The notes under the pieces: generated by a model
Seen by the model: only the letters and a program-made list of their open reading frames with translations
The model's database searches: none
Told to the model about the DNA's origin: nothing
Made by a program: the position numbers and the translations under genes
Assembly (NCBI GenBank): GCA_029781115.1
Contig: JAKOXG010000010.1
Coordinates: forward strand, 115,877 to 179,876
Length of the DNA: 64,000 bases
DNA from: Candidatus Cloacimonadota bacterium
GTDB lineage: Bacteria; Cloacimonadota; Cloacimonadia; Cloacimonadales; Cloacimonadaceae
Direction of reading: 5' to 3'
Part shown: positions 1 to 8,705 of the stretch, one piece after another
Layout of the letters: each line of letters begins with the position of its first letter
Position numbering within the stretch: position 1 is the first letter of the stretch

Positions 1-1
1 C

Positions 2-691
2 CCAGGATGCATGCACGGTGTGGCTCATCGCTTGATTGCAGAAGCCATTGACGAGCATGGATTGATCAATAAAATGGCCGGTGTAGCCCCTGTTGGTTGC
101 AGCGTGTTTGCCTATAAATTCTTCAATTTTGATATGGCAGAAGCCGCTCATGGACGCGCTCCGGCTGTGGCCACCGGTATCAAAAGAGCCCGTCCTGATA
201 TGCATGTCTTCACCTACCAAGGTGATGGCGACCTCGCTGCTATCGGAACCGCTGAAATCGTGCACGCCGCAAACCGTGGTGAACACCTCAGCGTCTTCTT
301 CGTCAATAACGCCATCTATGGCATGACGGGTGGACAAATGGCTCCCACCACACTGCCTGACATGAAGACCACCACCAGTCCCTACGGACGCAAAGTCGAT
401 GACGTCGGCTATCCCATCCGTGTATGTGAGCTGTTGGATACCCTTGTAGCACCTTACTACATCGAAAGAGTGTCACTGCTCAGTGGTCCCGACATCATAA
501 AGGCCAAAAAAGCCGTAAGCAAAGCCATTCAATACAATAAAGAAGGCCGTGGCTTCACCTTTATTGAATTTGTGAGCACTTGCCCCACAAACTGGGGTAT
601 GAAACCCCTGGAGTCAATGGAATGGGCCAGAGAAAATATGCTGCCCTACTTTAAACCCGGTGTATTCAGAGATAAAGGAGCCCAAGCATGA
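2..691 (+). CDS. 2-oxoacid:ferredoxin oxidoreductase, beta subunit (partial, 5' end outside window)
   Basis: This is the thiamine-diphosphate-binding beta subunit of a ferredoxin-dependent 2-oxoacid oxidoreductase, which decarboxylates a 2-oxoacid to its acyl-CoA and reduces ferredoxin. The reading frame is open to the left edge: the first codons give Pro-Gly-Cys-Met-His, matching the family's CPGC-x-H motif, so the ATG at 11 is internal. Family features seen are the GDGDLAAIGTAE stretch (ThDP/Mg2+ site) followed by FVNNAIYGMTGGQ. The gamma subunit follows with an ATGA overlap at 688; the alpha subunit is presumably upstream, outside the window. The substrate (2-oxoglutarate, branched-chain 2-oxoacid or other) cannot be decided from this fragment. 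The class is clear; the specificity is not. Confidence 0.87.
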   Translation, partial: PGCMHGVAHRLIAEAIDEHGLINKMAGVAPVGCSVFAYKFFNFDMAEAAHGRAPAVATGIKRARPDMHVFTYQGDGDLAAIGTAEIVHAANRGEHLSVFFVNNAIYGMTGGQMAPTTLPDMKTTTSPYGRKVDDVGYPIRVCELLDTLVAPYYIERVSLLSGPDIIKAKKAVSKAIQYNKEGRGFTFIEFVSTCPTNWGMKPLESMEWARENMLPYFKPGVFRDKGAQA

Positions 692-1227
692 AGACAGAAA
701 TGATTTGCGCAGGTTTCGGCGGTCAAGGCGTCTTGACCATTGGCAGATTCATCGCTCAAGCGGGAATGAGAGAAGGGAAACACGTCTCCTGGCTGCCCTC
801 ATACGGGCCAGAAATGAGAGGTGGAACCGCAAACGTTTCCGCTGTGGTGTCTGATCAACCTATCGCTTCACCCATCGTGAGCACACCAGATATCTTGGTC
901 GCACTGAACCAACCCTCGATCGACAAGTTCGGTCCTCAAATTCGCCCAGGCGGAGTGCTTGTCTATGATACAGGCATGTGTCCCAAAGGATGCAACCGTA
1001 CGGACATCCAGATCATCTCTGCACCTCTCACAGAGCTGGCTCAAGAGATCGGCTCAAACAGAGTGGTGAACATGATCGCCATTGGGATGGTGATAGGCAG
1101 AACCAACGTAATTAAATATGAATCCATGGAGGAAGACCTCACCAGCTTCCTCAAGGATAGAGACCCAGACCTACTGGAGAAAAACCTGATAGCCATCAAG
1201 AAAGGGATGGAGCTGGGCAAACCCTAA
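688..1227 (+). CDS. 2-oxoacid:ferredoxin oxidoreductase, gamma subunit
   Basis: This 179-residue protein is the gamma (catalytic-domain accessory) subunit of the same oxidoreductase as the gene before it. The N-terminus carries the family hallmark GFGGQGVLTIG, and PSYGPEMRGGTAN follows at about residues 37-49, both typical of KorC/PorG-type subunits. The length is normal. The start codon ATG at 688 overlaps the upstream stop (ATGA), which indicates translational coupling and a shared transcript. A strong hairpin-plus-T-run follows 22 bases after the stop, so this is the last gene of the operon. It probably feeds reduced ferredoxin to hydrogenase or Rnf-type enzymes in fermentation (inference). 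Confidence 0.87.
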   Translation: MKTEMICAGFGGQGVLTIGRFIAQAGMREGKHVSWLPSYGPEMRGGTANVSAVVSDQPIASPIVSTPDILVALNQPSIDKFGPQIRPGGVLVYDTGMCPKGCNRTDIQIISAPLTELAQEIGSNRVVNMIAIGMVIGRTNVIKYESMEEDLTSFLKDRDPDLLEKNLIAIKKGMELGKP

Positions 1228-1249
1228 GCAATAAACCTAAATGATAATA

Positions 1250-1278
1250 GGGACTCGTTTTGATGCGAGTCCCTTTTT
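1250..1278 (+). terminator. rho-independent terminator of the oxidoreductase operon
   Basis: An 8-bp perfect stem GGGACTCG / CGAGTCCC (1250-1257 with 1266-1273), an 8-nt loop and a T5 run (1274-1278). It lies 22 bases after the gamma-subunit stop, between two convergent genes; the T-run fits the plus strand only. Confidence 0.9.
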
Positions 1279-1300
1279 GTATGTCCAAAAATGATGAGGG

Positions 1301-2230
1301 TTATTCTATGGGCTCTGACATGGTTTTTTCCAAAGCTGCCTCTTGCAGCTTATTCAAGAGGAATTCGCTCAAGCTTACCGACACAGAACCTGAGTATTCA
1401 TAAGGCTTGCGAATCTCCATGCCAAAGGCATCGATGATCACTGTTCCTTTCACCGTGTAGGGAATTTCGCCTTTGATGACGCCCTTGATGGCAGACCAGA
1501 GAGCTTTGAAGTTGGAGACCTTGAAGTTCATGGAGCCATCTTTGGAGTGTATGGTCTCGTCAAAGCGCATCTGACTTGCCAGGTTGCCTTTGCCCACTGA
1601 GGTTTTGTTAAGCCACAATTCGGCGGGAAATCCTTTGAGATTGAAGCCCAAGCCGTAGGGGTTCATGAGCACGAAGTCCACAGACATGGTTGCCTGACTC
1701 AGCCCCAGTTCTTTGATGTAGCTGCGCTTGATTTTGAAGATATTCTGTCCATCAGCCTGAAAGCGTGGGATGAGAGATTCCAGATACTCTTTGAGATTTA
1801 ACTCATAGGGTTCTTCAAAGTCAAAGGTTTTGCCAAAACCGAGCACCTTGCCGTGTCCTTTGCCTGAGATGTAGAAATAGACGCTTTGGTTGGATGCACT
1901 CACCATTTTGGCGGTGGGGCGAGTCTGCAGGGTGACGGTAAAATCGAGGGCATTGCTGCGGCGTTTGGGTATGGTGACCTTGTTTTGTAAAGTAGCCATG
2001 CCTATCTTTTGCCTGTGTTTATTGAGCAGTTCAACGTCCAGTTTATCGATCTTGAGCTGATAGCAATTGGGGTTATGGATGCTGATGGAGAGTGCGACTT
2101 CTATCTCATCCACGCCAAACTTGTTGATCTTTACATCGTGGATTTTCTCTAAGGTTGGTTGCTTGAAAAGCTTACAAGCACTGAGGGACATCATTATGAT
2201 TATAAGGAAGATGATACTGAATCTCTTCAT
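1301..2230 (-). CDS. LEA type 2 / WHy-domain lipoprotein
   Basis: A 309-residue predicted lipoprotein. The N-terminus MKRFSIIFLI..MMSLSAC is a signal peptide with lipobox LSAC, so the mature protein should be lipid-anchored in the periplasm or outer membrane. The body has two similar segments (about residues 25-130 and 150-260), each with the pattern of LEA-2/WHy domains: a strand, then SIHNPN-like or VLMNPYG-like (hydrophobic-x-N-P-[NY]) motifs, then alternating strands. ATG at 2230 is chosen because a GAGGA ribosome site sits just upstream and because a signal peptide starts there; the frame stays open 27 codons further upstream. It is the last gene of a three-gene minus-strand run. Related proteins are linked to desiccation or envelope stress, but the role here is unknown. 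Confidence 0.75.
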   Translation of the reverse strand: MKRFSIIFLIIIMMSLSACKLFKQPTLEKIHDVKINKFGVDEIEVALSISIHNPNCYQLKIDKLDVELLNKHRQKIGMATLQNKVTIPKRRSNALDFTVTLQTRPTAKMVSASNQSVYFYISGKGHGKVLGFGKTFDFEEPYELNLKEYLESLIPRFQADGQNIFKIKRSYIKELGLSQATMSVDFVLMNPYGLGFNLKGFPAELWLNKTSVGKGNLASQMRFDETIHSKDGSMNFKVSNFKALWSAIKGVIKGEIPYTVKGTVIIDAFGMEIRKPYEYSGSVSVSLSEFLLNKLQEAALEKTMSEPIE

Positions 2231-2246
2231 GGAATCCTCACATTTT

Positions 2247-4142
2247 TTATATGATTTTGAAGGTTTCAAACCAGATTTGGGTGGCAAGCACCTGATAAAG
2301 CATCTGGGCATCTCTATCGCAGCCGCTCAAGTAACTCTGCCACTTGGCCATGATTTTGCTCAAGTTCCAATACCCCGAGCTTCTGAAGCTTTGGCTTGTA
2401 AAAACGGCATATACTCTATCCTTGAGTTCCTTGCGCATCCATATCTGGGTGAAAGGAGTGCCAAAGATGGCTTTATCTTTACGTTCCAAGATGGGTTTGG
2501 GAACCAGATGCTGGATGGCAGCACGGTGGATACGTTTGCCTTGAGGTGGATCGACCTTGTAGCTGGAAGGCAGACTGAAGGCAAGCTCCACCAAGCGATG
2601 ATCAAGAAAAGGACTGCGGCTTTGCATGCCTGCCATGGCACTCATCCTGTCTTCAAAGTGGAGCAAGGTCTGCAGGGTGGTATTGTAGACCATGTTGTAG
2701 GAAAAACTGCTCAAGCGGCTGCTATCAGGTAAGTCTAAGGCATCCATGTCAGCATCTTTTGCTTCTTGCAGAAAATCCGCGCTAAAGGGTTCAAAATGGA
2801 GATGCTTCATCTCTTGCCTATAGAGCTGGCTTTCGGGCAGGACGAGGGACAGACCGCTTTTGGCCATGATGGCTAATAGCTCAACCGGTCTTTTGGCTTT
2901 GGAGATACTCCCCAGGGAGCTTAGCAGCTTAGGGAATTGTCTGCTATGGGCTAAATCCGCCAAATAGCGATATTGGGCGTGTCTGTAACCGGCGGTGAGT
3001 TCATCGCTGCCTTGACCGCCGAGCATCACTTTGAATCCTTGCTCCTGTGCTGCTTTAAACACGGCTATCTGAGCCGGGCAACCGCTGCCAAGAGGAAGGT
3101 CGCTAAACCAGGTAGCATCCAGCAGGTTCTGCCAAGCTTCTTCTGCAGTGGGGGAGAGCAGGGTGCCTTGAGCATTGAAGCTCTGGTTGGCGAGCTTTAT
3201 ATATTCTCTTTCGTCTAACTGAGTGTCGTCAAACCAACTGGAGAAGGTGTTTATCGCTTGTGATTTAAGACTGGAGAGCACAGCTAAGATGGCAGTGGAA
3301 TCAAGGCCACCACTCAAAGAACAGGCTATGGCTTCTGGTTCTACAGAGCAGAGATGCACGCTTTCTTTGAATAGTTCCAGATAATACTCTGCAGCATCTT
3401 CAAAACTGAGCTGCGAGGTCTCAAACTTGTCTGGATCGAGGCGATAGTAGTATTCTTTGTGGATCTTACCCTGCTGAATGCATAGGTTTTGTCCGGGTTC
3501 CAGTAGTTTGATCTGTTTAAACGGTGTTTGATCCTGATAAAGATGCATGCCGCTTACTTTATTCATGCGCCACAGCATCGGGGCATTGATCTCCTTGGTC
3601 TCCAAAAGCGGCAAGAGCTGCTTGATCTCGCTGGCAAAATAGAATACCTGGTCTTGGATCAGGTAACATAAGGGCTTGCTGCCAAAGCGATCGCGTGAGC
3701 AGAAAAGCCGCTCTGCCTTGCCATCCCAGATGGCTAAAGCCCAGATGCCTAAGAGCCTGTTTACAAAACCATCGCCCCACTTTTGATAAGCTGCTAAGAT
3801 AAGCTGAGTATCGGGGGTTTCCGCATCCAGTGCCAATGTGGCCTTCAACTCATGCGCATTGTAGATGGAGCCATCAAAGACTATATATAGCCCCTGCTTG
3901 TGTAAGGTATCTGGACTGAAAGTATCTGTGCCCAAATCCAAGTGACGATAGCCCAAGCTTCCATAGATGGGTTCCTCTTTTAGCGCATCCGTTGCATCTA
4001 ATTCTGCCTTTGCATCAGGCCAAATGAAATAGGCTGCATCATCAGGACCGCGATGAGCACCAAGTTCAGAGATCTGCTTCAGGCGCATGGCTGGCACACG
4101 CTTGTCTCTACTTAAACAGATGAATCCTGATATGGCGCTCAT
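2247..4142 (-). CDS. asparagine synthase (glutamine-hydrolysing)-like protein without the N-terminal Cys
   Basis: A 631-residue AsnB-family protein: an N-terminal class II glutaminase-like domain (about 1-210) followed by an ATP-pyrophosphatase/asparagine synthetase domain with the PP-loop SGGLDS at residues 277-282. Family marks in the first domain are HRGPDD, FDGSIYN and SRDRFGSKPL. The oddity is the N-terminus: family members start Met-Cys-Gly-Ile, with Cys2 as glutaminase nucleophile, whereas this one reads MSAISGF, so Ser and Ala replace Cys and Gly. No upstream in-frame start would restore a Cys. It may use free ammonia or have another amide/lactam-forming role, as in beta-lactam synthetases, which also lost this Cys. 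It lies between the YitT-like gene (27-base gap) and the lipoprotein (16-base gap), probably one transcript. Confidence 0.85.
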   Translation of the reverse strand: MSAISGFICLSRDKRVPAMRLKQISELGAHRGPDDAAYFIWPDAKAELDATDALKEEPIYGSLGYRHLDLGTDTFSPDTLHKQGLYIVFDGSIYNAHELKATLALDAETPDTQLILAAYQKWGDGFVNRLLGIWALAIWDGKAERLFCSRDRFGSKPLCYLIQDQVFYFASEIKQLLPLLETKEINAPMLWRMNKVSGMHLYQDQTPFKQIKLLEPGQNLCIQQGKIHKEYYYRLDPDKFETSQLSFEDAAEYYLELFKESVHLCSVEPEAIACSLSGGLDSTAILAVLSSLKSQAINTFSSWFDDTQLDEREYIKLANQSFNAQGTLLSPTAEEAWQNLLDATWFSDLPLGSGCPAQIAVFKAAQEQGFKVMLGGQGSDELTAGYRHAQYRYLADLAHSRQFPKLLSSLGSISKAKRPVELLAIMAKSGLSLVLPESQLYRQEMKHLHFEPFSADFLQEAKDADMDALDLPDSSRLSSFSYNMVYNTTLQTLLHFEDRMSAMAGMQSRSPFLDHRLVELAFSLPSSYKVDPPQGKRIHRAAIQHLVPKPILERKDKAIFGTPFTQIWMRKELKDRVYAVFTSQSFRSSGYWNLSKIMAKWQSYLSGCDRDAQMLYQVLATQIWFETFKII

Positions 4143-4169
4143 AGGTGCATAAACCTTGTTATAGCTAAA

Positions 4170-5132
4170 CTATTTATCGTCTCTGAGATCCAGCTTGCGG
4201 GATTTGAATCCATAACCCAGCACATCATAGACATCAGTTACGATCATGAAGGCATTGCGGTCTATATCTTTTACAATGTCGGTAAGCACGGGCACTTGAC
4301 CGCGACTCATGACGCAGAAGAGGATGTCCACTTCTTTCTTGGCATAACCGCCCATTCCTTTGAAGTAGGTGATGCCTCTATTCAGCTTGTGATAGATCTC
4401 TTCCTTGATCTCATCCGAGTGCTGGCTGATGATAAATACTCCTTTCACATAAGGCATACCCTCAGAAGCAAGGTCTGTAACTCTGGAGGCTATAAAGAGG
4501 TTCATGCTACCCCAGATAAGGATTTTGGGGTCTTTAAAGAAGGCAGCTACCAGGATGATGATGCCTGTTTCGACGATGTAATACGCATTACCGATGGAAA
4601 GGCCGGATTTTTGCTTGATGAGGGCTACAGGGATGTCTGTGCCGCCGGTGGAACCTCTAAAGCGGAAGATGACGCCAAGGCCAATGCCCAAGAGCACTGA
4701 GCCGGCAACCGCTGAGAGTAGCATATCTTCCGGGCCAAACATGGCATAAATGGTGCGACCGTCTACCACAAAGGTATGTTTGGACAGATCATGAAAGATA
4801 ATGCCCATTCTATTGAGCATGGGAATGCTCATAAGGTCTGTCATCGTGGCAGATACAAGCATTCCATATATGGATTTGGCGCCGAACTGTTTACCAACCA
4901 GCAGGATGGCTACGATAAAGAGGGGAATGTTGATCAAGATCATCAACACACCGTTGGGCAAGCCGGTAAACTGGGCTAATATCTGGCTGATACCTCCCAC
5001 ACCGCCTGGAGCGATGTTGTGAGGCAGCAAAAACCATGAATATCCCATGGCAAAGAAAACAGATCCAAACAGGATACCCACGAGATGGGCAACTTCCCGT
5101 CTGATTTTCTTAATTTTGGTAGGTTTTTTCAA
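4170..5132 (-). CDS. YitT family membrane protein (DUF161-DUF2179)
   Basis: An integral membrane protein of the YitT family, 320 residues from the chosen start. The N-terminal half has about five hydrophobic segments with the family signature HNIAPGGVGGISQI near the first loop and FRFRGSTGGTDIPV in the middle. The last ~90 residues form a soluble DUF2179 domain (GVFIISQHSDEI..LNRGITYFKGMGGY). Molecular function is not established for the family. The start is judged to be TTG at 5132: a perfect AAGGAG lies 6 bases before it, while the longer frame from TTG 5159 has no ribosome site and would place that AAGGAG inside the coding region. It is divergent from the nucleoside kinase gene and first in a three-gene minus-strand run. 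Confidence 0.85.
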   Translation of the reverse strand: MKKPTKIKKIRREVAHLVGILFGSVFFAMGYSWFLLPHNIAPGGVGGISQILAQFTGLPNGVLMILINIPLFIVAILLVGKQFGAKSIYGMLVSATMTDLMSIPMLNRMGIIFHDLSKHTFVVDGRTIYAMFGPEDMLLSAVAGSVLLGIGLGVIFRFRGSTGGTDIPVALIKQKSGLSIGNAYYIVETGIIILVAAFFKDPKILIWGSMNLFIASRVTDLASEGMPYVKGVFIISQHSDEIKEEIYHKLNRGITYFKGMGGYAKKEVDILFCVMSRGQVPVLTDIVKDIDRNAFMIVTDVYDVLGYGFKSRKLDLRDDK

Positions 5133-5209
5133 GTTAGTCTCCTTAAAGCTTGACGTCAAACCTTAGTTCAAAACACTGGCATTTCATACCTATTATCAGT
5201 AAGGAAACC

Positions 5210-6877
5210 ATGACAATGATTATAGATCTAAGACTTAACGGAATACATCACAGTGAAATAGAGCTGGAGGAGCAGCTGTCAATTGCCGAGCTTATCGCCG
5301 GCACAGACATCGATCCTCACTCTGTTTTGTCCTATAAAATAAACCACGCCCAATATGTCAATGATGAATATCGGTTGCAGCACAACACCGTGGTCAACTG
5401 CATCACTTTTCATCATCCACAAGGCTATCGCATATATCAAGATAGCGTGATTTTCATCTTAGGTAAAGCCATCTATAGCATCTTTGGGGATAAGTATAGT
5501 TTGATCGTGGAACACAGCGTGGGAGACGGCGTCTACTGCGAGATGAGGAGCGAGAATGGATTCACCGCTGCCGATTGCGACAGAGTGAAAGAAGAGATGA
5601 TGAAGATCGTGGATGCAGACTTACCCATCGTAAAGGAAGAGATGAAGCTATCTGAAGCCTTGGAGATATTCAAGAGCTTGGGACGCAAGGATCTGGTGGC
5701 CAACTTCAGCCGCGACTATAGAGAAAGTCTCGTCCTATACCGCTGTGGTAAATACTACGACTTTTACATCCGCCCCTTGGCTGACCGCAGCACGATGATC
5801 CAAAAGTTTGATCTCGTCTATCATTCTCCCGGCTTCTTTTTGCGCTTCCCTGCAGAAAAGAGCTATGAACTTAGCTATCCCTTCGAGATCCCCACCAAGA
5901 TATTCAGTCTGCACCAAGAGCATGATAAGTGGCTGGATATCCTTAAGGTGCATCATCTTGCAGACCTTAACGCTTTGGTGGACAATTATGAGATTTCGCA
6001 GTTTATCTTGGTTGAGGAAGCTCTGCACGAGCAGAAGATAGCCTCCATCGCCATGGATATTGCCCGGAAGCCGGATGTGAAACTCATCCTCATAGCGGGG
6101 CCTTCTTCCAGCGGTAAGACCACCTTTGCCAAGCGGCTTTCGGTGCAGCTGCAAGCCTGTAAAAAGCGTCCCATCGTGATGGGCATGGATGATTACTTCT
6201 TACCCAGGGAGATCACCGCTCGTAAACCCAATGGTGAATATGACTTTGAGTCTATTCGCGCTGTAGATTTGCCATTCTTGAACAAGCAGCTCACGGAGAT
6301 CTTGGACGGCAAAGAAGTTGAGCTGCCCATGTATGATTTTCAGCTTGGGATCCGCAAGCGCAGCCACAACTTTGTGCAACTGGGAGAAGATGATCTTTTG
6401 GTGATGGAGGGGATTCATGGTTTGAATGACATGCTCACCTCCTCCATCGATGCCAAGCACAAGGTGAAAATCTATGTCAGTGCCCTGAACCAGCTCAATA
6501 TCGACGATCACAACCGCATCCCAACCACAGATTGCCGGCTTTTACGCAGAATTATCCGGGATCACCAATACAGAGGCTATTCGGCAACAGCTACGATTGA
6601 GCGTTGGCAGGATGTGCGTGATGGCGAGATCCAAAACATCTTTCCTTTCCAGGAGAATGCGGACTATATGTTCAATAGCAGCCTCACCTACGAGCTTGGT
6701 ATCCTGAGAAAGCATGCCTGGAAAATCCTACATCAGGTATCCAAAAACAGTTCAGCCTATATGGAGGCAAAGCGTCTGATAACCCTCCTTTCTCACTTCA
6801 GAGACATCCCGGACGCCTTAGTGCCATACAATTCCATCATCAGAGAGTTTACCAACGGCTCCATCTTCAGGTATTAA
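5210..6877 (+). CDS. nucleoside (uridine-type) kinase with N-terminal TGS/ThrRS-editing-like domains
   Basis: A 555-residue multidomain protein. Residues ~1-70 look like a TGS (ubiquitin-like) domain and the next ~150 resemble the second additional domain of threonyl/alanyl-tRNA synthetases. The C-terminal half is a P-loop kinase of the uridine kinase/phosphoribulokinase fold with Walker A GPSSSGKTT at about 297-305 and MGMDDYFLPRE following. Such TGS-kinase fusions are annotated as nucleoside kinases in several anaerobic phyla; the substrate is not proven. The start is taken as ATG 5210 (AAGGA 5 bases upstream); ATG 5216 is possible. The frame is open to a TTG at 5150, which has no good ribosome site. 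mutL begins 4 bases after the stop. Confidence 0.82.
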   Translation: MTMIIDLRLNGIHHSEIELEEQLSIAELIAGTDIDPHSVLSYKINHAQYVNDEYRLQHNTVVNCITFHHPQGYRIYQDSVIFILGKAIYSIFGDKYSLIVEHSVGDGVYCEMRSENGFTAADCDRVKEEMMKIVDADLPIVKEEMKLSEALEIFKSLGRKDLVANFSRDYRESLVLYRCGKYYDFYIRPLADRSTMIQKFDLVYHSPGFFLRFPAEKSYELSYPFEIPTKIFSLHQEHDKWLDILKVHHLADLNALVDNYEISQFILVEEALHEQKIASIAMDIARKPDVKLILIAGPSSSGKTTFAKRLSVQLQACKKRPIVMGMDDYFLPREITARKPNGEYDFESIRAVDLPFLNKQLTEILDGKEVELPMYDFQLGIRKRSHNFVQLGEDDLLVMEGIHGLNDMLTSSIDAKHKVKIYVSALNQLNIDDHNRIPTTDCRLLRRIIRDHQYRGYSATATIERWQDVRDGEIQNIFPFQENADYMFNSSLTYELGILRKHAWKILHQVSKNSSAYMEAKRLITLLSHFRDIPDALVPYNSIIREFTNGSIFRY

Positions 6878-6881
6878 AGCA

Positions 6882-8705
6882 ATGAGCGTAATCAAGATTC
6901 TAAACGAAGATGTAATCAACAAGATCGCCGCAGGCGAGGTGATAGAGCGACCGGCATCGGTGGTGCGGGAACTGGTGGAAAACTCTCTGGATGCAGGGGC
7001 AAGCAGCATTACCGTCGTGGTTGAAAAAGGTGGTCGTGACTACATCCAGGTATCCGATGACGGCTGTGGTATGAGCTATGATGATGCCCTACTGGCTTTT
7101 GAGCGTCATGCCACCAGTAAGATCAGAAAGGTGCAGGATATCATCCACATCAGCTCCCTGGGCTTTAGAGGTGAAGCTCTGCCAAGTATCGGTGCTGTGA
7201 GTGAGCTAACGCTGATCACCAGACGCCCGGAAGATGAGACTGCCACCAAGATAGACGTGAGCAATGGACGCCTCAGAAACGTCACCATCACCTCCTCCAA
7301 TCCGGGCACCAATATCACAGTGCGTGGACTGTTTAAGAGTCTGCCAGCCAGGCGTAAGTTTTTGCGTTCTGTTCAGACGGAGCTGCGTCATATCCTCAAG
7401 TATTTCCACTATCAATCCATACTCTGGCCTCAGATTAACTTCCGGCTCATCTCCGAAGGCAAAACCATCCTAAACTACATTGCCACAGATGATAGACGTG
7501 AGAGGATGGCGGAGGTCTTTGGCAGCGGCTTCTTTGAGGACGATATCATTGAAGTGCAATCTTCAGACGGTGGCTACAGCGTAAATGGTTATATCTTTGG
7601 GCTCAAGGAACGTGGAGATAAGTTTAACGATGTCCAATATACATTCATCAATGGACGCTATATCAGCGATAAAAGCATACGTCATGCCATCAGAAGCGCC
7701 TATGAGCCCTTCATCCTCAAAACCCGCGTCTGGGCTAAAGGCAGCACACCGCCATATCTGCTTTTCATCACGGTCCCACCTGAGCAGATAGACGTAAACG
7801 TGCATCCCGCCAAGCTGGAAGTTCGCTTTAGAGAACAGCAAAGACTCTATGGTCTGATCAAAAACTGCATCACCGACGCCCTGATGGACTATGAAAACGC
7901 CATCTTTGCCACTGCCAGACGCAAGTTCGATCAGGCCTCCGCAGTGCATGAGGCCTCCAAATTGGAGCAAGCCATCTATAGAGATAGGGTGGAGGCGCCC
8001 CAGTATTCCAAATACAAAAAGGAATTTGGCAATCTCTGGCAGGATGACCTATTCCAAGACCCACCGCCGCCTCATAGACCAGCTGTTAGTGATGGCGAGC
8101 AGGCGGCTAGAGCGCAACAAGAATCTCAAGACGATGCTCAAGAAGGCGTAAGACTGCTTCTCAAAAACGAAGAAGACTATGTGAATCCTTGGCAGCTTCA
8201 CAATAGCTATGTCTTTGTGCAGGTGGAGGATGGTCTCGTGATCATAGATCAACATGCAGCACATGAGCGCATTCTTTATGAAAAGATATTGCAGAGAACA
8301 CAGGGCGCACCTCCGGTGAGGCAAAAGCTGATCGTGCCTCTTGTGGTAGATATCCCACCTTACATCGCCGATCACATCAGAGAACTGGTGGAAGCAAACC
8401 TGGAAATGCTGGAAAAGACAGGCTTCGTGCTCAAAAAGTTCTCCGGTTCCTCGTTGGTGGTCGAAGAGATCCCAGCCGAACTCACGGATTGGCAAGGCGG
8501 CAAGCTCTTCATCGATATCCTCAAGCAATTGGAGACCGAGATGGTGGAGAATAAAGACTTTAGGGATAGCCTGGCTAAGTCTATTGCCTGCAAGGCGGCA
8601 ATCAAGGCAGGACAACCGCTTACCCGCAGGGAAATGCTCAGCTTGATCAACAATCTCTTTGCCTGCCAGACGCCCTTTTTCTGCCCACATATCTATTTAT
8701 TATGA
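6882..8705 (+). CDS. mutL: DNA mismatch repair protein MutL (endonuclease type)
   Basis: 607 residues. The N-terminal GHKL ATPase is clear: INKIAAGEVIERP, ELVENSLDAGA, DDGCGM and GFRGEALPSI. The C-terminal domain carries DQHAAHERILYE from residue 456, which fits the DQHA(X)2E(X)4E metal site of nicking MutL proteins, and ACKAAIKAG. This fits an organism without MutH. The protein then ends FFCPHIYLL, whereas endonuclease MutLs normally continue as CPHGRP; the Gly-Arg-Pro part and the last residues are missing. The stop overlaps the miaA start (ATGA at 8702), and the nucleoside kinase gene is 4 bases upstream, so all are probably co-transcribed. Confidence 0.96.
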   Translation: MSVIKILNEDVINKIAAGEVIERPASVVRELVENSLDAGASSITVVVEKGGRDYIQVSDDGCGMSYDDALLAFERHATSKIRKVQDIIHISSLGFRGEALPSIGAVSELTLITRRPEDETATKIDVSNGRLRNVTITSSNPGTNITVRGLFKSLPARRKFLRSVQTELRHILKYFHYQSILWPQINFRLISEGKTILNYIATDDRRERMAEVFGSGFFEDDIIEVQSSDGGYSVNGYIFGLKERGDKFNDVQYTFINGRYISDKSIRHAIRSAYEPFILKTRVWAKGSTPPYLLFITVPPEQIDVNVHPAKLEVRFREQQRLYGLIKNCITDALMDYENAIFATARRKFDQASAVHEASKLEQAIYRDRVEAPQYSKYKKEFGNLWQDDLFQDPPPPHRPAVSDGEQAARAQQESQDDAQEGVRLLLKNEEDYVNPWQLHNSYVFVQVEDGLVIIDQHAAHERILYEKILQRTQGAPPVRQKLIVPLVVDIPPYIADHIRELVEANLEMLEKTGFVLKKFSGSSLVVEEIPAELTDWQGGKLFIDILKQLETEMVENKDFRDSLAKSIACKAAIKAGQPLTRREMLSLINNLFACQTPFFCPHIYLL

